NCBI RefSeq assembly: GCF_029946515.1
Contig: NZ_JARZHH010000017.1
Span: 62,001-126,000, forward strand
Reading direction: 5' to 3'
Origin: Polyangium sp. 6x1
GTDB lineage: Bacteria > Myxococcota_A > Polyangia > Polyangiales > Polyangiaceae
DNA: 64,000 nucleotides
Under the pieces are notes generated by a model. That model was not told the origin of the DNA. It ran no database searches and saw only the letters and a program-made list of their open reading frames with translations. Shown one piece after another: positions 32,337 through 42,178 of this stretch (position 1 is its first letter; every line of letters begins with the position of its first letter). A program made the position numbers and the translations under genes.

Positions 32337-34106
32337 ATGATCACCTCACGGCGTAACTTCCTTCAGGTCGTCGGCGGCACAATCGTCACTTCGAGCTTTG
32401 GCGCCGGCTGCACGCCCGATCCGCCGCCGCCGCCGCCTCCTCCTCCTCCTCCGAATGTCGTCAAATACACGCTGGCCCCCCAGTGGGTGACGAAAACGAT
32501 GGACGGCCTGACCGTGCGGCTGCGGAGCTACAATGGCAACCTCCCCGGAGATACGCTCACGGTCAGCCCCGGCGATCGCCTCGAGGTCACGATCGACAAC
32601 CAGCTCACGCCCTACGACTCGAGCGCCTGGGATGGGAATCACAACGTACCGCACGACCTCAACACGACGAATCTGCACCTGCACGGCATGGCGGTCATCC
32701 CGCACTTGTTCAATGAGGTGGGTACATCCGAAGCACACTCGGACATGATCGCGATCGAGCCAGGTACGTCGTTTACGTACGTCTTCGATATCCCGAGAGA
32801 TCACCCCTCCGGCATGTATTGGTATCACCCGCACCACCACGGCTCGACGGCCGTCCAGGCGGTGTCGGGCATGGCGGGCGTCATCATCGTGAAGGGTCCG
32901 ATCGACGATGTGCCCGAAATCGCGAAGGCGCAGGATGTGCCCATGGTCATCAGCGACATCGGGCTTTTCGAGTCCGAGACGAAGGCCGGCGAATGGACGT
33001 ACGAGCCGATGCAAAACGCCATCTGGAACACCTTCGGCGACGGGACGGCGGAAAATCCCTTCGTCCGGATGTGGGACGAGATGAATGAGAAGTGGGTTGC
33101 CCGACCCGATCTGAAGAGCGGCTTCACCACCGGCGATTACCAAGTGCGTTTCTACTGCGTCGATGCAGTGCCCGTCTATCGCGAGGATCACGTGGGCGGC
33201 AAGACGCCCGCGGGCACGCAGATTCTTCCGGATGGCAAGAAGATCGACATGCAGCCGGGCGAGGTCATTCGACTGCGCATCCTGAACGCCTGCTCGGACC
33301 TCGTGATGCCGCTCGTCTTCCCGGACCTGGATATCCACTTGATCGCCATGGACGGCGTCCCGTTCACCGCGCCGCGCAAGATGAAGACCGTCCTGCCGCC
33401 GGACGGCCAATGGGATGGCGTCGTCGACTACAATGCCGCCGCGACGAGTCTCGTGCTCGCGCCGGGCAATCGCGCGGAGCTGCTTCTCAGGGCCCCCGAT
33501 CAAGCGGGGACCTACACCATCGTGCAGCTCGGCCACACGGGCCAGCAGTTCCTCGACGCCGCCCTCAAGGTCCTCGCCACGATCACGGTGGCAGGCGACC
33601 CGAAGCCCATGGATCTACCGAAGACCTTGCCAGGCGCGACCCGGCACCAGCCGCCCATCACGCAGGCCGACATCTCGGACACGCAGAGCGTCATGTTCAC
33701 CGGCAGGTTCGACCCGGAGGGTATGGGCATCGGCCTGAACAACCCGGTCGTCGGAATCGATTTCAGTCTCAACGAGCTGCAATACGATGTCCACACCATC
33801 AATACCATCGTGAAGCTCGGCACATCGCAGGAGTGGACCTTGAACGCGATGGAGCATATGAATGGGAACGGCGAGGGACACCCGTTTCACATTCACGTGA
33901 ACTCCTTCGAGGTCAAGAAGATCGGCAACATCGACCAACCGCCGGGCACGATCATGGACACGGTGTGGGTGGGCATGAATCAGACCGTGAAGGTGTGGAT
34001 GCGCTTCAAGCAATGGACGGGCAAGACGGTCTACCATTGCCACATCCTGCCGCACGAGGACACCGGCATGATGGCGAACCTGCTGATCACCGAAGACCTG
34101 AGCTGA
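32337..34106 (+). CDS. Multicopper oxidase, Tat-type lipoprotein
   Basis: A 589-aa enzyme. The N-terminus has a twin-arginine signal (TSRRNFLQVVGG) and a lipobox-like FGAGC (Cys25), then an 11-Pro linker. The copper sites of the three-cupredoxin family are complete: HLHG at 114-117, HPHHHG at 164-169, HPFHIH at 515-520 and HCHILPHEDTGMM at 567-579. The last contains the type-1 Cys/His ligands and an axial Met. Relatives oxidise cuprous ions, phenols or bilirubin-like substrates. The Tat route implies folding and copper loading in the cytoplasm before export. The gene stands alone behind a sigma-54 promoter; no copper chaperone or efflux genes are adjacent. Confidence 0.95.
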   Translation: MITSRRNFLQVVGGTIVTSSFGAGCTPDPPPPPPPPPPPNVVKYTLAPQWVTKTMDGLTVRLRSYNGNLPGDTLTVSPGDRLEVTIDNQLTPYDSSAWDGNHNVPHDLNTTNLHLHGMAVIPHLFNEVGTSEAHSDMIAIEPGTSFTYVFDIPRDHPSGMYWYHPHHHGSTAVQAVSGMAGVIIVKGPIDDVPEIAKAQDVPMVISDIGLFESETKAGEWTYEPMQNAIWNTFGDGTAENPFVRMWDEMNEKWVARPDLKSGFTTGDYQVRFYCVDAVPVYREDHVGGKTPAGTQILPDGKKIDMQPGEVIRLRILNACSDLVMPLVFPDLDIHLIAMDGVPFTAPRKMKTVLPPDGQWDGVVDYNAAATSLVLAPGNRAELLLRAPDQAGTYTIVQLGHTGQQFLDAALKVLATITVAGDPKPMDLPKTLPGATRHQPPITQADISDTQSVMFTGRFDPEGMGIGLNNPVVGIDFSLNELQYDVHTINTIVKLGTSQEWTLNAMEHMNGNGEGHPFHIHVNSFEVKKIGNIDQPPGTIMDTVWVGMNQTVKVWMRFKQWTGKTVYHCHILPHEDTGMMANLLITEDLS

Positions 34107-34121
34107 TCAGGTTCCTCGCCT

Positions 34122-34152
34122 GGCCCCCCGTGCGGCACTGTACTGGGGGGTC
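34122..34152. terminator. Hairpin between convergent oxidase and peptidase genes
   Basis: GGCCCCCC pairs with GGGGGGTC across a 15-nt loop that itself contains GTGC-G-GCAC. It lies between two convergent stops. No T tract follows on either strand, so it may act as a transcript-end stem rather than a classical intrinsic terminator. Confidence 0.45.
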
Positions 34153-34181
34153 CCGAGAGCATGATGCCTCCCCGGACATGC

Positions 34182-36413
34182 TCAGCGCGGGCCCCCCAGC
34201 TCTTTGACGAAGAACCGCCGCACGTCGTCCTTGTAATACTGGAGCGCCGACCCCTCGGGGCTGTGTGGCTGTCCGGGCATGATGAGCAGCTCGAAGGGTT
34301 TGCCTTCGCGAATCAAGGCCTCGGCCATGCGCATCGTCGTGGACACCGATGCATTCACGTCGCTCGTGCCATGCATCATCTTGAGCGCGCCACGAAGGTT
34401 TCGCGCGAGAGATACGTTGGACCCTGCCGCGTACCCGGCTCGATTCTCGTTCGCGAGACCCAGGTTCGGCTCGTTGATGACGGCCTCCTCTTCGAGGGCC
34501 CCGGGCGCCCCAGCATAACCCGCCTTGAACAGCTCCGGCGCGGTCAACATGCCGCGAAGCGCGAAGTAGCCGCCCCAGGAGTGGCCGTAGATCCCGACGC
34601 GGCTCATATCCATGTAGGGCCGCGCGGCGGCGGCCTGCCGCAGCCCGGCGACGTGATCGGGGATCTCGGTCTGACCCACGCGCCCATAATTCGCGTCTTG
34701 GAACGCTTTGCTTCGCCCCGGTGTGCCGCGCGCGTCGAGCACCATGACCACGAAGCCCAGTTGCGCCAGCGAATTCGCCCACCGCGACTCGCCGGTGCCG
34801 ACGAAGCTCCAGGGCACGACCGAAAGCCACGGGCCGGCGTAGATGACGTCGAGGACCGGATATCGCTTGCGTGGATCGAAATCCCACGGCTTGTACAGCA
34901 CGCCGTACAGCGGGGTCACGCCATCGGCAGCCAGGACCGTGAGGGGCTCCGGCGGCGAATCATGCAACTCCGCGAGCGCGCTCGTGTCCGCTTTCGCGTA
35001 ACGGAACGGAGCCCCACCGTCGGTCGAGCCCACGTCCCACACCCGCGGCTCCACGCGCGTGGAATGACCATCGATGTAATAACGCCCCGACGGCGCGAGG
35101 AGAATCCGATGGATGCCCGGGCTCGGCGAGAGCTGCTTCAGGTCGCCACCGGCGAGGCTCGCACGATAAAGCAGGCGGTCATAAGGAGCTGCGTTGTCAG
35201 CAGAGGCAAGCAAAAAGACCGTGTCTGCCTTGAGGGCGACGCCGACCACTTTATGTACGGGAAACGAGCCTTTGGTGACCTGACGCTCGAGCGTCCCCGC
35301 GTAGTCGTACAAATAGACGTGCCGAAAGCCGTCGCGCTCGGACATCCACAGGAAGCGTTTGTTGTCCTCGAGCGGAGTGACCTGCAGCGACCACCCGTCC
35401 ACCGCGAAATCGAGCGCACCGACGAAGCTTTCCGGTCGGTCCTCGCGCAGCACGAGGCGGGTCTTCCCTGCCTCTGGCTCCACCGCCGAGAGCTCCAGCC
35501 GTTTGCCATCGCGGGACAGCTTCAGCACCAGCGCTTCGCTGCCATCGGGGCGCCAGCCCGAAAGCCAATCGTAGCTCTCCCCAGGCGCGGCCGGAACCCG
35601 CGTCACGCGGCCGGTCGCAGGCTCGACCACGTGGAGCTCGGACCGCATCAAGGGGGTCCCGACCTTGGAATAGGGCACCATCTTCACCTGCTCGATGCCC
35701 GTTGCGTATGCGTAATCGACGATCGGAATCTTGTGGACGCCGCGCGCGTCGTTGCGCCAGATCACGAGGAATCGGCCGTCGGGAGACCATGCCCGCTCGG
35801 GGATCTGCCACTCGTAATTCTCTTCGCCGCTCCGCTCCAGCAAAGGATTGCCATCGCTGTCGACCACGGCGAACCCAGATCCGCGTTGAACCGCGATGTT
35901 TCGGCCATCGGGAGACAGGTGATGGCTCGGGGACAGCATCAACGCGGCGCGATCGGTCGCAGCGAGGGCCACGACGCGCCGATCGGACAACCCGAGCGCG
36001 AACGACCGGCCCTCGAGCTGGAAAACAATCCGGCGATTCTCGGGAGCGAGCCCAGGCGCAAGCACGAATCCGAGGTTGTCCGGTAGCTCGACCTTCTGCC
36101 CGACCAGCTGCGAGAGCTGGGCCTCGAGCGCGTCGCTCGACAGGACGGGTACCATCGTTCGCTCGTGCGCGTCGACCAGGACCCACGTCCCGCGATGGGG
36201 ACCGACCGCAGACCAGTACACGAACTGATCGCGATCGGGGAGCCATTGCGGCGCGACGAGATTGTCGCGAATGCGCTCGAGGAACCGGAAATACTTCTCG
36301 GCGAGGTCGAGCCGCGCTTGCAATGGATCGCCTGGGGCAGGTGCCGTCCTCGGAGGCTGGCAGCCGAGCATCGCAGTCACGAACGGGAAAACGAAGAGGG
36401 CGAGCTGTCTCAT
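34182..36413 (-). CDS. S9-family (DPP IV-like) prolyl peptidase lipoprotein
   Basis: A 743-aa protein. The signal peptide ends in lipobox MLGC (Cys near 18). A beta-propeller fills about 60-490, with repeated strand motifs such as RAWSPDGRFLVIW, HHLSPDGRNIAV and WRPDGSEALVLKL. The alpha/beta-hydrolase domain follows, with Ser612 in GHSWGG, Asp685 in GTSDVN and His717 in GQPHS. It should cleave peptides, probably after Pro or Ala, at the cell surface. The ATG overlaps the stop of the MocR gene (ATGA), so its expression is coupled to that regulator, an unusual partner for a peptidase. Confidence 0.92.
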   Translation of the reverse strand: MRQLALFVFPFVTAMLGCQPPRTAPAPGDPLQARLDLAEKYFRFLERIRDNLVAPQWLPDRDQFVYWSAVGPHRGTWVLVDAHERTMVPVLSSDALEAQLSQLVGQKVELPDNLGFVLAPGLAPENRRIVFQLEGRSFALGLSDRRVVALAATDRAALMLSPSHHLSPDGRNIAVQRGSGFAVVDSDGNPLLERSGEENYEWQIPERAWSPDGRFLVIWRNDARGVHKIPIVDYAYATGIEQVKMVPYSKVGTPLMRSELHVVEPATGRVTRVPAAPGESYDWLSGWRPDGSEALVLKLSRDGKRLELSAVEPEAGKTRLVLREDRPESFVGALDFAVDGWSLQVTPLEDNKRFLWMSERDGFRHVYLYDYAGTLERQVTKGSFPVHKVVGVALKADTVFLLASADNAAPYDRLLYRASLAGGDLKQLSPSPGIHRILLAPSGRYYIDGHSTRVEPRVWDVGSTDGGAPFRYAKADTSALAELHDSPPEPLTVLAADGVTPLYGVLYKPWDFDPRKRYPVLDVIYAGPWLSVVPWSFVGTGESRWANSLAQLGFVVMVLDARGTPGRSKAFQDANYGRVGQTEIPDHVAGLRQAAAARPYMDMSRVGIYGHSWGGYFALRGMLTAPELFKAGYAGAPGALEEEAVINEPNLGLANENRAGYAAGSNVSLARNLRGALKMMHGTSDVNASVSTTMRMAEALIREGKPFELLIMPGQPHSPEGSALQYYKDDVRRFFVKELGGPR

Positions 36414-37804
36414 GGCATGGCACTCCAGGGGGAGGTCGGCGATTCGTCGAGCAGCTTTGCCAGTACGGTGAGGCCCCGCTCGAGCTCGTTGCGAGATCTC
36501 GCCGCGCCGAGCGATACCCGAATGGCGTTGGGCGCGCTTCCGGCGCGGGCGGCGAACACGTGCGCCGGACCGATGAGCACGTTCCGCGCGGCAGCCTGCT
36601 CCAAGAGCTCCATCGCCCGCCGGTGCTCCGGAATCCTCATCCAGAGGAAATACGCGGTAGCATGCGCGAGATATGGATGGTTCTTCAATATCTCCGCCGC
36701 AATCGTCTGGCGGGCGGCGGCCTCGCTGCGCCGCGCGTCTCGAATGGCCGCTGCCGTGCCGTCGTGAATCCATTGCGTCGCGATCTCGACCAGCAAGGGC
36801 GAGCCCGACCAGACCGTCGCTCCGGCGGCGATCTCGAGGCTGCGTCGCGCCTCGAGTGGTGAACGAATGAAGCCGACACGGAGGGCAGGGACCGTCGCCT
36901 TCGACAGGCTCCCGATGTAGTACGTCGCCTCGGGGGCGAGCGCGGAGAGCGGCGGCGGCGCGCCGGAGACGAGCGGAGCGAGCGCGCCGTTCTCGATGAT
37001 CGTGACCCCGTACTTGCGGCAGATCGTCACGACCTCCTGCCGACGCTCGAGTGGCATGATGGACGTGGTCGGGTTGTGGTTCGTCGGAGTGCAATAAAGC
37101 ACTTTGGCCCCGCTCGAACGGCATGCCTGCGCGAGCGCATCGGGGATGAGCCCATCCTCATCGACCGCCACCGGATGCGTCGGCAGCCGGAGCCATTGCG
37201 CGGCGCCGAGCGCGCCGGGATAGGTGACCTCCTCGACGAGCACGCCGGTCGTCGTCGCGAGCGCCGACAGCAACATCACGGTGGCGTGCTGCGCGCCGCT
37301 GCACACCGTGATCTCATCGGGGGACGCGACGACGCCGGTCGACGCGAGCCAGCGCCCGCCCGCGGCCCGTTGCGCCGCGGTACCACCATGCGACTGATAC
37401 CCGCTGAGCGCGCCGAGGTCCGCGCGTGAGCTCAGCTCAGCGAGTGCGGCAGCGAGCGCGCAGTGCCCGAGATCGCCTGACATGATCGGCGTCGCGGTCG
37501 GGCCGAGATCGATTCGATCCCGGTCGAGCATGGGCGAATACGCGTCGCGATCGGTGAGATTGTTGACGAACGTCCCGCTCCCGACCTGGCCACGAACGAG
37601 CCCGCGTCGCTCCGCTTCGGCGTACGCGCGGGTGATGGTTCCCAGCGATGCCCCGACCGCGTTCGCGAGCTCGCGGTGCGTGGGAAGTCGGTCGCCAGCG
37701 CGCAGCTTGCCGGCGCTGATGTCGGCCGCGAGCGCGTCGACGATCGCCGCGTACAGCGGCGCGCTGGAGCGTCGAAGGCGTGGTTTCCAGGCATGACTGG
37801 GCAT
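36410..37804 (-). CDS. MocR-type regulator (GntR helix-turn-helix with aminotransferase domain)
   Basis: A 464-aa protein. The N-terminal winged helix (about 15-80) is GntR-like: IVDALAADISAGKLRAGDRLPT and LANAVGASLGTITRAYAEAERRGLV. The rest is a fold-type I aminotransferase domain with YCTPTNHNPTTS and the PLP-lysine region YIGSLSKATVPALRVGF. MocR/PdxR proteins use PLP or an aminotransferase-like reaction as signal. The downstream gene in the same unit is an S9 peptidase, so amino acids or peptides are plausible signals. Inverted TGTACTA sites precede the gene. Confidence 0.92.
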   Translation of the reverse strand: MPSHAWKPRLRRSSAPLYAAIVDALAADISAGKLRAGDRLPTHRELANAVGASLGTITRAYAEAERRGLVRGQVGSGTFVNNLTDRDAYSPMLDRDRIDLGPTATPIMSGDLGHCALAAALAELSSRADLGALSGYQSHGGTAAQRAAGGRWLASTGVVASPDEITVCSGAQHATVMLLSALATTTGVLVEEVTYPGALGAAQWLRLPTHPVAVDEDGLIPDALAQACRSSGAKVLYCTPTNHNPTTSIMPLERRQEVVTICRKYGVTIIENGALAPLVSGAPPPLSALAPEATYYIGSLSKATVPALRVGFIRSPLEARRSLEIAAGATVWSGSPLLVEIATQWIHDGTAAAIRDARRSEAAARQTIAAEILKNHPYLAHATAYFLWMRIPEHRRAMELLEQAAARNVLIGPAHVFAARAGSAPNAIRVSLGAARSRNELERGLTVLAKLLDESPTSPWSAMP

Positions 37805-37810
37805 GGCGTA

Positions 37811-37844
37811 TGTACTAGTCTACTCCAAGAAGTGTCATAGTACA
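37811..37844. promoter_or_regulatory. Candidate MocR operator: inverted TGTACTA/TAGTACA
   Basis: TGTACTA at 37811-37817 and its exact reverse complement TAGTACA at 37838-37844 lie 20 nt apart, 7-40 nt upstream of the MocR ATG, in a locally AT-richer stretch. MocR proteins usually bind paired sites in their own promoter, so autoregulation is likely. A weak TTGTAC/TAGACT promoter with 17-nt spacing overlaps these arms. Confidence 0.5.
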
Positions 37845-37972
37845 ATCTTCCGGGCCCAGAAGGCGGGGCGGCGCGGCAGGATGTTTCGAGGCTCTGTGGC
37901 CGCCCGCTCAACGGCTTGGCGCGGCGCCGAGCGGGCCCCCTGCAGGCGCCCCGGGGGGCCTGTCGGCGGCCG

Positions 37973-38398
37973 TCACGGCCTCGTGAACTGCGCGACGAGC
38001 AGCGCGATCCAGCCGACGACGATCGCGACGGAGCTCGTGCCCGCGAAGGCGGCTGCGGCGCGCTGGCCAAGACCTCCAGCGAAGGCAAAGGCGTCGACGC
38101 CGAGCGCGCGGAACACGTACGCCATCGGGTTCACCCAGCCTCCGTAGACGAGCAAGACCGCGACCGTCGTCCCGCCGCTCGACACGGGCCAGCGATCGAG
38201 CAGGAACGCGGCCACGGCCTGCATGAAGGCGAGCATGAGCCAGTCGAGGTGCGCAGCGGTCATCGCCTTGTGACGCAGGGTGCGTCCGCGATCGTGCATC
38301 CACGGTTGCCGCGCAACGACCATCGACCAGCCGAGAAGCGAGGAGAACGCAATCTGGGCGCCCGCGTTCAACGCGAGCAAGCGAGCAGGATCGAGCAT
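37973..38398 (-). CDS. Small integral membrane protein, unknown
   Basis: A 141-aa protein with four predicted membrane segments (about 8-27, 48-67, 78-96 and 118-137). Conserved-looking features are MTAAHLDWLMLAFMQ and LLVYGGWVNPMAYVFRALG. The topology and the buried HxD motif are reminiscent of small membrane isomerase or carrier families, but I cannot name one. It lies 168 nt upstream of the MocR gene on the same strand and may be in the same region of control. Confidence 0.72.
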   Translation of the reverse strand: MLDPARLLALNAGAQIAFSSLLGWSMVVARQPWMHDRGRTLRHKAMTAAHLDWLMLAFMQAVAAFLLDRWPVSSGGTTVAVLLVYGGWVNPMAYVFRALGVDAFAFAGGLGQRAAAAFAGTSSVAIVVGWIALLVAQFTRP

Positions 38399-38674
38399 GC
38401 GACCGTATGACGCACGTCAGGCCCGACGAGTAGCCCTCTCGCCGAGGAGCTTGGGATTTGGGGCACGCCTCTCGCCTCGAGCCTCGGGTTCGCCCATCCA
38501 GCCGGAAGCCCCTGCGACTTGCTCTTCATCGGGCCATTGCACGGGCTCATGGCCGGCCTGGGACCTCAGCGAGGATCGATGGGGCTGAGTCGGCCGACTC
38601 GCTCCTCGATTGCATGCGCCGCATCGAGACAGAGGTTCTCTCGCAGCCCTCGCCCGGGCCCCGGGGTGAGGAGC
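38399..38674. other. Intergenic gap, nothing recognised
   Basis: The 276-nt stretch follows the end of the large kinase gene and precedes the membrane protein gene on the minus strand. Short open frames exist but none has a ribosome site or protein-like composition. No terminator with a T tract was found. Confidence 0.35.
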
Positions 38675-41600
38675 TCAATGCCTCGGTCGCGCTGCGAGCC
38701 ATCGCTCGAGCTCGGCAGCTTCGGGAAGTCTTGCCTTCGTGGAGCGGGCGAAGGCCTCCTTCGCCGCGTTCGCGAGCTCGAGGGCGCGTTCGTGATCGCC
38801 TTTGCCCTCCCACAAGGCCCGCGCAAGGGAAAAACGCGTGCTCGCGAGGACCTCGGGACGACCCTCCCAGGTCTTCCCCTCGCAGAGAGCGAGCGCGCGT
38901 TCGAGCGGCGCAAGTGCCTCGTTCGGGCGGTGTAGCGCGAGGTGGGTTTTCCCTATCGGAGTCAGCACCTCGGGGAGGCCTGGGTAGTCAGGACCGCCGA
39001 CTTTCTCGAGAATGACGAGTGCACGCTGGAAATGCGGGAGCGCTTGCAAAGGCTTGTCGGCGCGGAGCAGCATGTCTCCCCAGTCGACGAGGCCGGGGAC
39101 GACGTTCTGGGATTCGGACTCGCCTGCCTTCTCGAAGAGAAGGTTGGAACGCTCGAAGCGGGCGGCCGCGGACGCATACAGCTTCTCCTCCGTGTCGATC
39201 TTGGCCAGACAATGCGTCGCCAGGGCCAAGCGAGCGCTCTCCTTCCCCAGTTGTTTCTCGGTGATCGAGAAGGCCTCCTGGCAATATACCCGCGCCTTCT
39301 CCAGTTGGCCTGTATAGATGTGCACATGACCAAGGACCTCGGTGGCATCCGAGATCGCTGGGCTATCGCTATCGTGCGTCTTCCGCCAAAGGCCCAGGGC
39401 ACGGCTCACGTAAGAAATCGACTCCTCCGCCTTTCCTTGCTCGAAGAGTGCGAGTCCGGTGAGGTACAGGGTCTGGGCGGCATCGCGGTTGTATTGCCCG
39501 TACGACAGGTCGATGAGCGGAAGCGCGCCTTGGAGTAGAGTCACGGCCTCCGCGTATCGACATTTCCCAAAGAGCGCCACCGCGATCCGACGCCGCATCC
39601 CTGCGGTCCGTGGGTGCGTCGGGCCGAGGTCCTTGACATAAATGTCGAGTGCCTTTTGAAGCGCTTGGTGGGCCTCATCGAACCGTACCCCCTGACTCAG
39701 ATACGTAGTGGCCAATTCTGCATGCGCCCTGGCCACGTTGATGTTGTCTGGTCCGAGCATCTCGACCCGCCGCTCGAGGACACGCTGGTACCTGTCGACG
39801 GCCTGCATCATGTTGCCCTGTTGCCCGAAGGAATATCCTTCGTACCTGAGCAGATCCGTCTCGAATGCCTTGTCTCCGCCGATTCGCTCCAGCGCTGCCC
39901 GCGCGGCGCGGTTGATCCGCATCGCCTCATCGAAACGGGCTTGCGCGCCTCCGGTGACGAAGAAAAGCTCCATCTGGGCACGCGCAGCCACCCGGTCGTG
40001 TCGGCCTGCTTCCGCGGCCAGGGCGGCCTCGGTCAGCGTTTGCGCTGATGCCTTCACCTCGACGTCCTGCTCGAGAATGCCGCGTTCCAGGAGCGCCTCG
40101 GCCTCGAGGGGTCGATATCCCAGCAGGCGCGCTTCTTCCGTGATTTCTCGGATGAGCGCGAGGCTCTCTTTGTACTGGCCCGTGCGGGTGAGCGCCTTGG
40201 CCTCGGCGAGGCGGCCGCGCAGCTCGTCCACCTTGGCGCGCGCCGTCGGGTCGCTGGGGGGCCGAACAGGCATCGTGAGCAGGTCCGTGCGTGCACACAG
40301 CGCGACGGGCGCCACGTTCCCCGCGGCTTCCACGGCCTTCTCCACCGTCTTCGCATTCGCGCGCTGGAACTCGGTGGTGAGCGCCTCGACCTCCCGGAGC
40401 CGGTCCTTCAAGCATTGCATCCGCAGGTCGAGCAGGGACTCGGATTGCTCGCCGCGCATGTGCGTGGCCTCGCAAGCGTCCGTGTGCATCGCGACCCAAT
40501 TCGATGTATAGGCGTCGAAGGCGCGCTCCACGCCCTGCCAGGCGTCGCTGGCAAAGGACACACGCGTGGCGAGGAAGGCGTCGCGCACCGCTTGCTTGCG
40601 TGCCTGATCCCAGACGCCCGCGAGGTTTTGTTCGGCGCCCTGGCACAAGCGGGGGGGCGTTGCCGCGGGCTTCCTGAGCGCGAAAAGAGCGCTCGCGCCC
40701 AGCGCCAGGGCCGTGACGGCAAAAAGCGTGATGCGGCGAGAGCGAGCGCGAGGATCGTGGGTGAGCGCAGAGAGCAGCTCATTCATCGATGGGAAACGCT
40801 CGGCTGGCTCCCCGGAAAGCCCGCGCAGGAGGGCTTGGTGAATGCGCTTCGGAATGCGCCTGTTCTTCGGGGCCGTGCGTTGAGGGCCGCGCGAAATGGA
40901 CGCGAGCAGGCTCTTGTACGTATCGCCCGAGAAGGGGCGCTCGCCATACAGTGCCTCGTACAGCGCGACGCAGAAGCTGAACTGATCGCTGCGCGCCTCG
41001 ACCGAGTCGCCCTCGATCTGTTCGGGCGCCATGTATGCCGGTGTTCCCACGAGCGCTCCGCTGCGCGTCAGGTTGGCGGCCAGGAGGCGCATGGGCTGTA
41101 CGCCATCCCAATCAGGTAGAGCTTCCTCGTCCCTCTCTTCTTGCTGACCTGCGGTCGTACCCAGCGCAGCGCGTGCCAGTCCAAAGTCGGTCACGCAAAC
41201 GCGACCGTCGTGCCCACAAAGCACGTTATCGGGCTTGAAATCACGGTGGATCAAGCCAGCCGCGTGGGCCGCGGCGAGGCCGCGCCCTGCGAGCACGAAG
41301 CGATCGAGCACCTCGCGTGTCTTGCGTGGGCGCTCGCGGAGCCATTGGGTGAGCGTTTGTCCGTCGAGGAGCTCCATCGCGACGAACACGTGCTCTCCCG
41401 CCGTGCCGCAGTCATGAACGGTGATGACGTTCGGGTGCGAAAGGCGAGCCATGGCCTGAGCCTCCCGGAGGATGCGCACCCTCGAGCCCTCGACGCCGAG
41501 CTGCTTCATGATTTCGGGGCGCAAGATCTTGAGCGCCACTTTGCGGTCGAGCTCGGGGTCATAGGCAGCGTGGACCACGCCCATCCCGCCCATGCCAAGG

Positions 41601-41869
41601 CAGTCGAGGACAAGATAACGTCCGATGAGCGTACCGCGCGGCAAGAGAGCGGCCGGGATCGGTGCATGATGGCTGTCCAGCGTGCCGTGGGCAGCGAGGG
41701 TCGGAGCCGCACCGACCTCATCCGCGAGCAGGGACGAGCGAGCGAACTCCACCAGAGCGCGCCGGCATTCTGCGCATCGATCGATGTGCCCCTCGACCTG
41801 TGTCGTCTCCTCGTCGGAGAGCACACCTCGAACGAATTTGAGGACAGTGTTCGCGTCGATACAATCCAT
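38675..41869 (-). CDS. Ser/Thr kinase with N-terminal anti-sigma-type zinc motif and C-terminal TPRs
   Basis: A 1064-aa protein. ZAS motif H28-x3-C32-x2-C35. Kinase domain about 84-370: GMGGMGVV, VALK Lys114, HRDFKPDN from 208, DFG 228-230 and APE 281-283. An acidic insert follows DFGLARAALG. One membrane segment lies near 380-398. The rest is an exported or peripheral region with many TPR-like helices (RYQRVLERRVEMLGPDNINVA, HQALQKALDIYVKDLGPTHP, SISYVSRALGLWRKTHD). ATG 41869 begins directly at the zinc domain; an upstream ATG at 41914 is less likely. Like the kinase at 483-2345, it lies near a sigma factor gene of the same unusual family (43756-44658). Confidence 0.92.
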   Translation of the reverse strand: MDCIDANTVLKFVRGVLSDEETTQVEGHIDRCAECRRALVEFARSSLLADEVGAAPTLAAHGTLDSHHAPIPAALLPRGTLIGRYLVLDCLGMGGMGVVHAAYDPELDRKVALKILRPEIMKQLGVEGSRVRILREAQAMARLSHPNVITVHDCGTAGEHVFVAMELLDGQTLTQWLRERPRKTREVLDRFVLAGRGLAAAHAAGLIHRDFKPDNVLCGHDGRVCVTDFGLARAALGTTAGQQEERDEEALPDWDGVQPMRLLAANLTRSGALVGTPAYMAPEQIEGDSVEARSDQFSFCVALYEALYGERPFSGDTYKSLLASISRGPQRTAPKNRRIPKRIHQALLRGLSGEPAERFPSMNELLSALTHDPRARSRRITLFAVTALALGASALFALRKPAATPPRLCQGAEQNLAGVWDQARKQAVRDAFLATRVSFASDAWQGVERAFDAYTSNWVAMHTDACEATHMRGEQSESLLDLRMQCLKDRLREVEALTTEFQRANAKTVEKAVEAAGNVAPVALCARTDLLTMPVRPPSDPTARAKVDELRGRLAEAKALTRTGQYKESLALIREITEEARLLGYRPLEAEALLERGILEQDVEVKASAQTLTEAALAAEAGRHDRVAARAQMELFFVTGGAQARFDEAMRINRAARAALERIGGDKAFETDLLRYEGYSFGQQGNMMQAVDRYQRVLERRVEMLGPDNINVARAHAELATTYLSQGVRFDEAHQALQKALDIYVKDLGPTHPRTAGMRRRIAVALFGKCRYAEAVTLLQGALPLIDLSYGQYNRDAAQTLYLTGLALFEQGKAEESISYVSRALGLWRKTHDSDSPAISDATEVLGHVHIYTGQLEKARVYCQEAFSITEKQLGKESARLALATHCLAKIDTEEKLYASAAARFERSNLLFEKAGESESQNVVPGLVDWGDMLLRADKPLQALPHFQRALVILEKVGGPDYPGLPEVLTPIGKTHLALHRPNEALAPLERALALCEGKTWEGRPEVLASTRFSLARALWEGKGDHERALELANAAKEAFARSTKARLPEAAELERWLAARPRH

Positions 41870-42178
41870 GGCCGAGCCGTGGACGAGTCTACTGCGCGCT
41901 TGGGGTTGCAACAATTGCCATCTCTCCGCCGACGGTGTGAGGCCGCCGTCAATCGGCCCTGCGTTGGCCGGACGGACGGAGGATGGAGATTTTTTTGCGA
42001 CAGGTTGCCGAGGTCGGTGTCCATGAGCGCGAGAGGCATCGGTAGGCGAGAGCTCGGGTGGCGCTCCCGGCGTGAAGCATTGCGCGCGCGCGACGTGCGT
42101 AGGGCGCGCTCGTGCGGGCAGGGCGCTGCGTGCGTGCCCATGCGCCCACGCGTCTCGTGAGGAAGGAAGAACTAGGTC
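41870..42178. other. Divergent promoter region between kinase and lipoprotein genes
   Basis: 309 nt with no supportable gene. It contains a T7 tract near 41990-41996 and a GGAAGGAAGAAC ribosome-site-like stretch before the lipoprotein ATG. CGGCC/GGCCG arms near 41950-41970 could form a weak hairpin. Promoters for both genes must lie here but are not recognisable. Confidence 0.4.

Noticed and set aside
41990-41996. T7 tract as an intrinsic terminator
   Set aside because: The nearest stem is about 15 nt away, and no plus-strand gene ends upstream of it.
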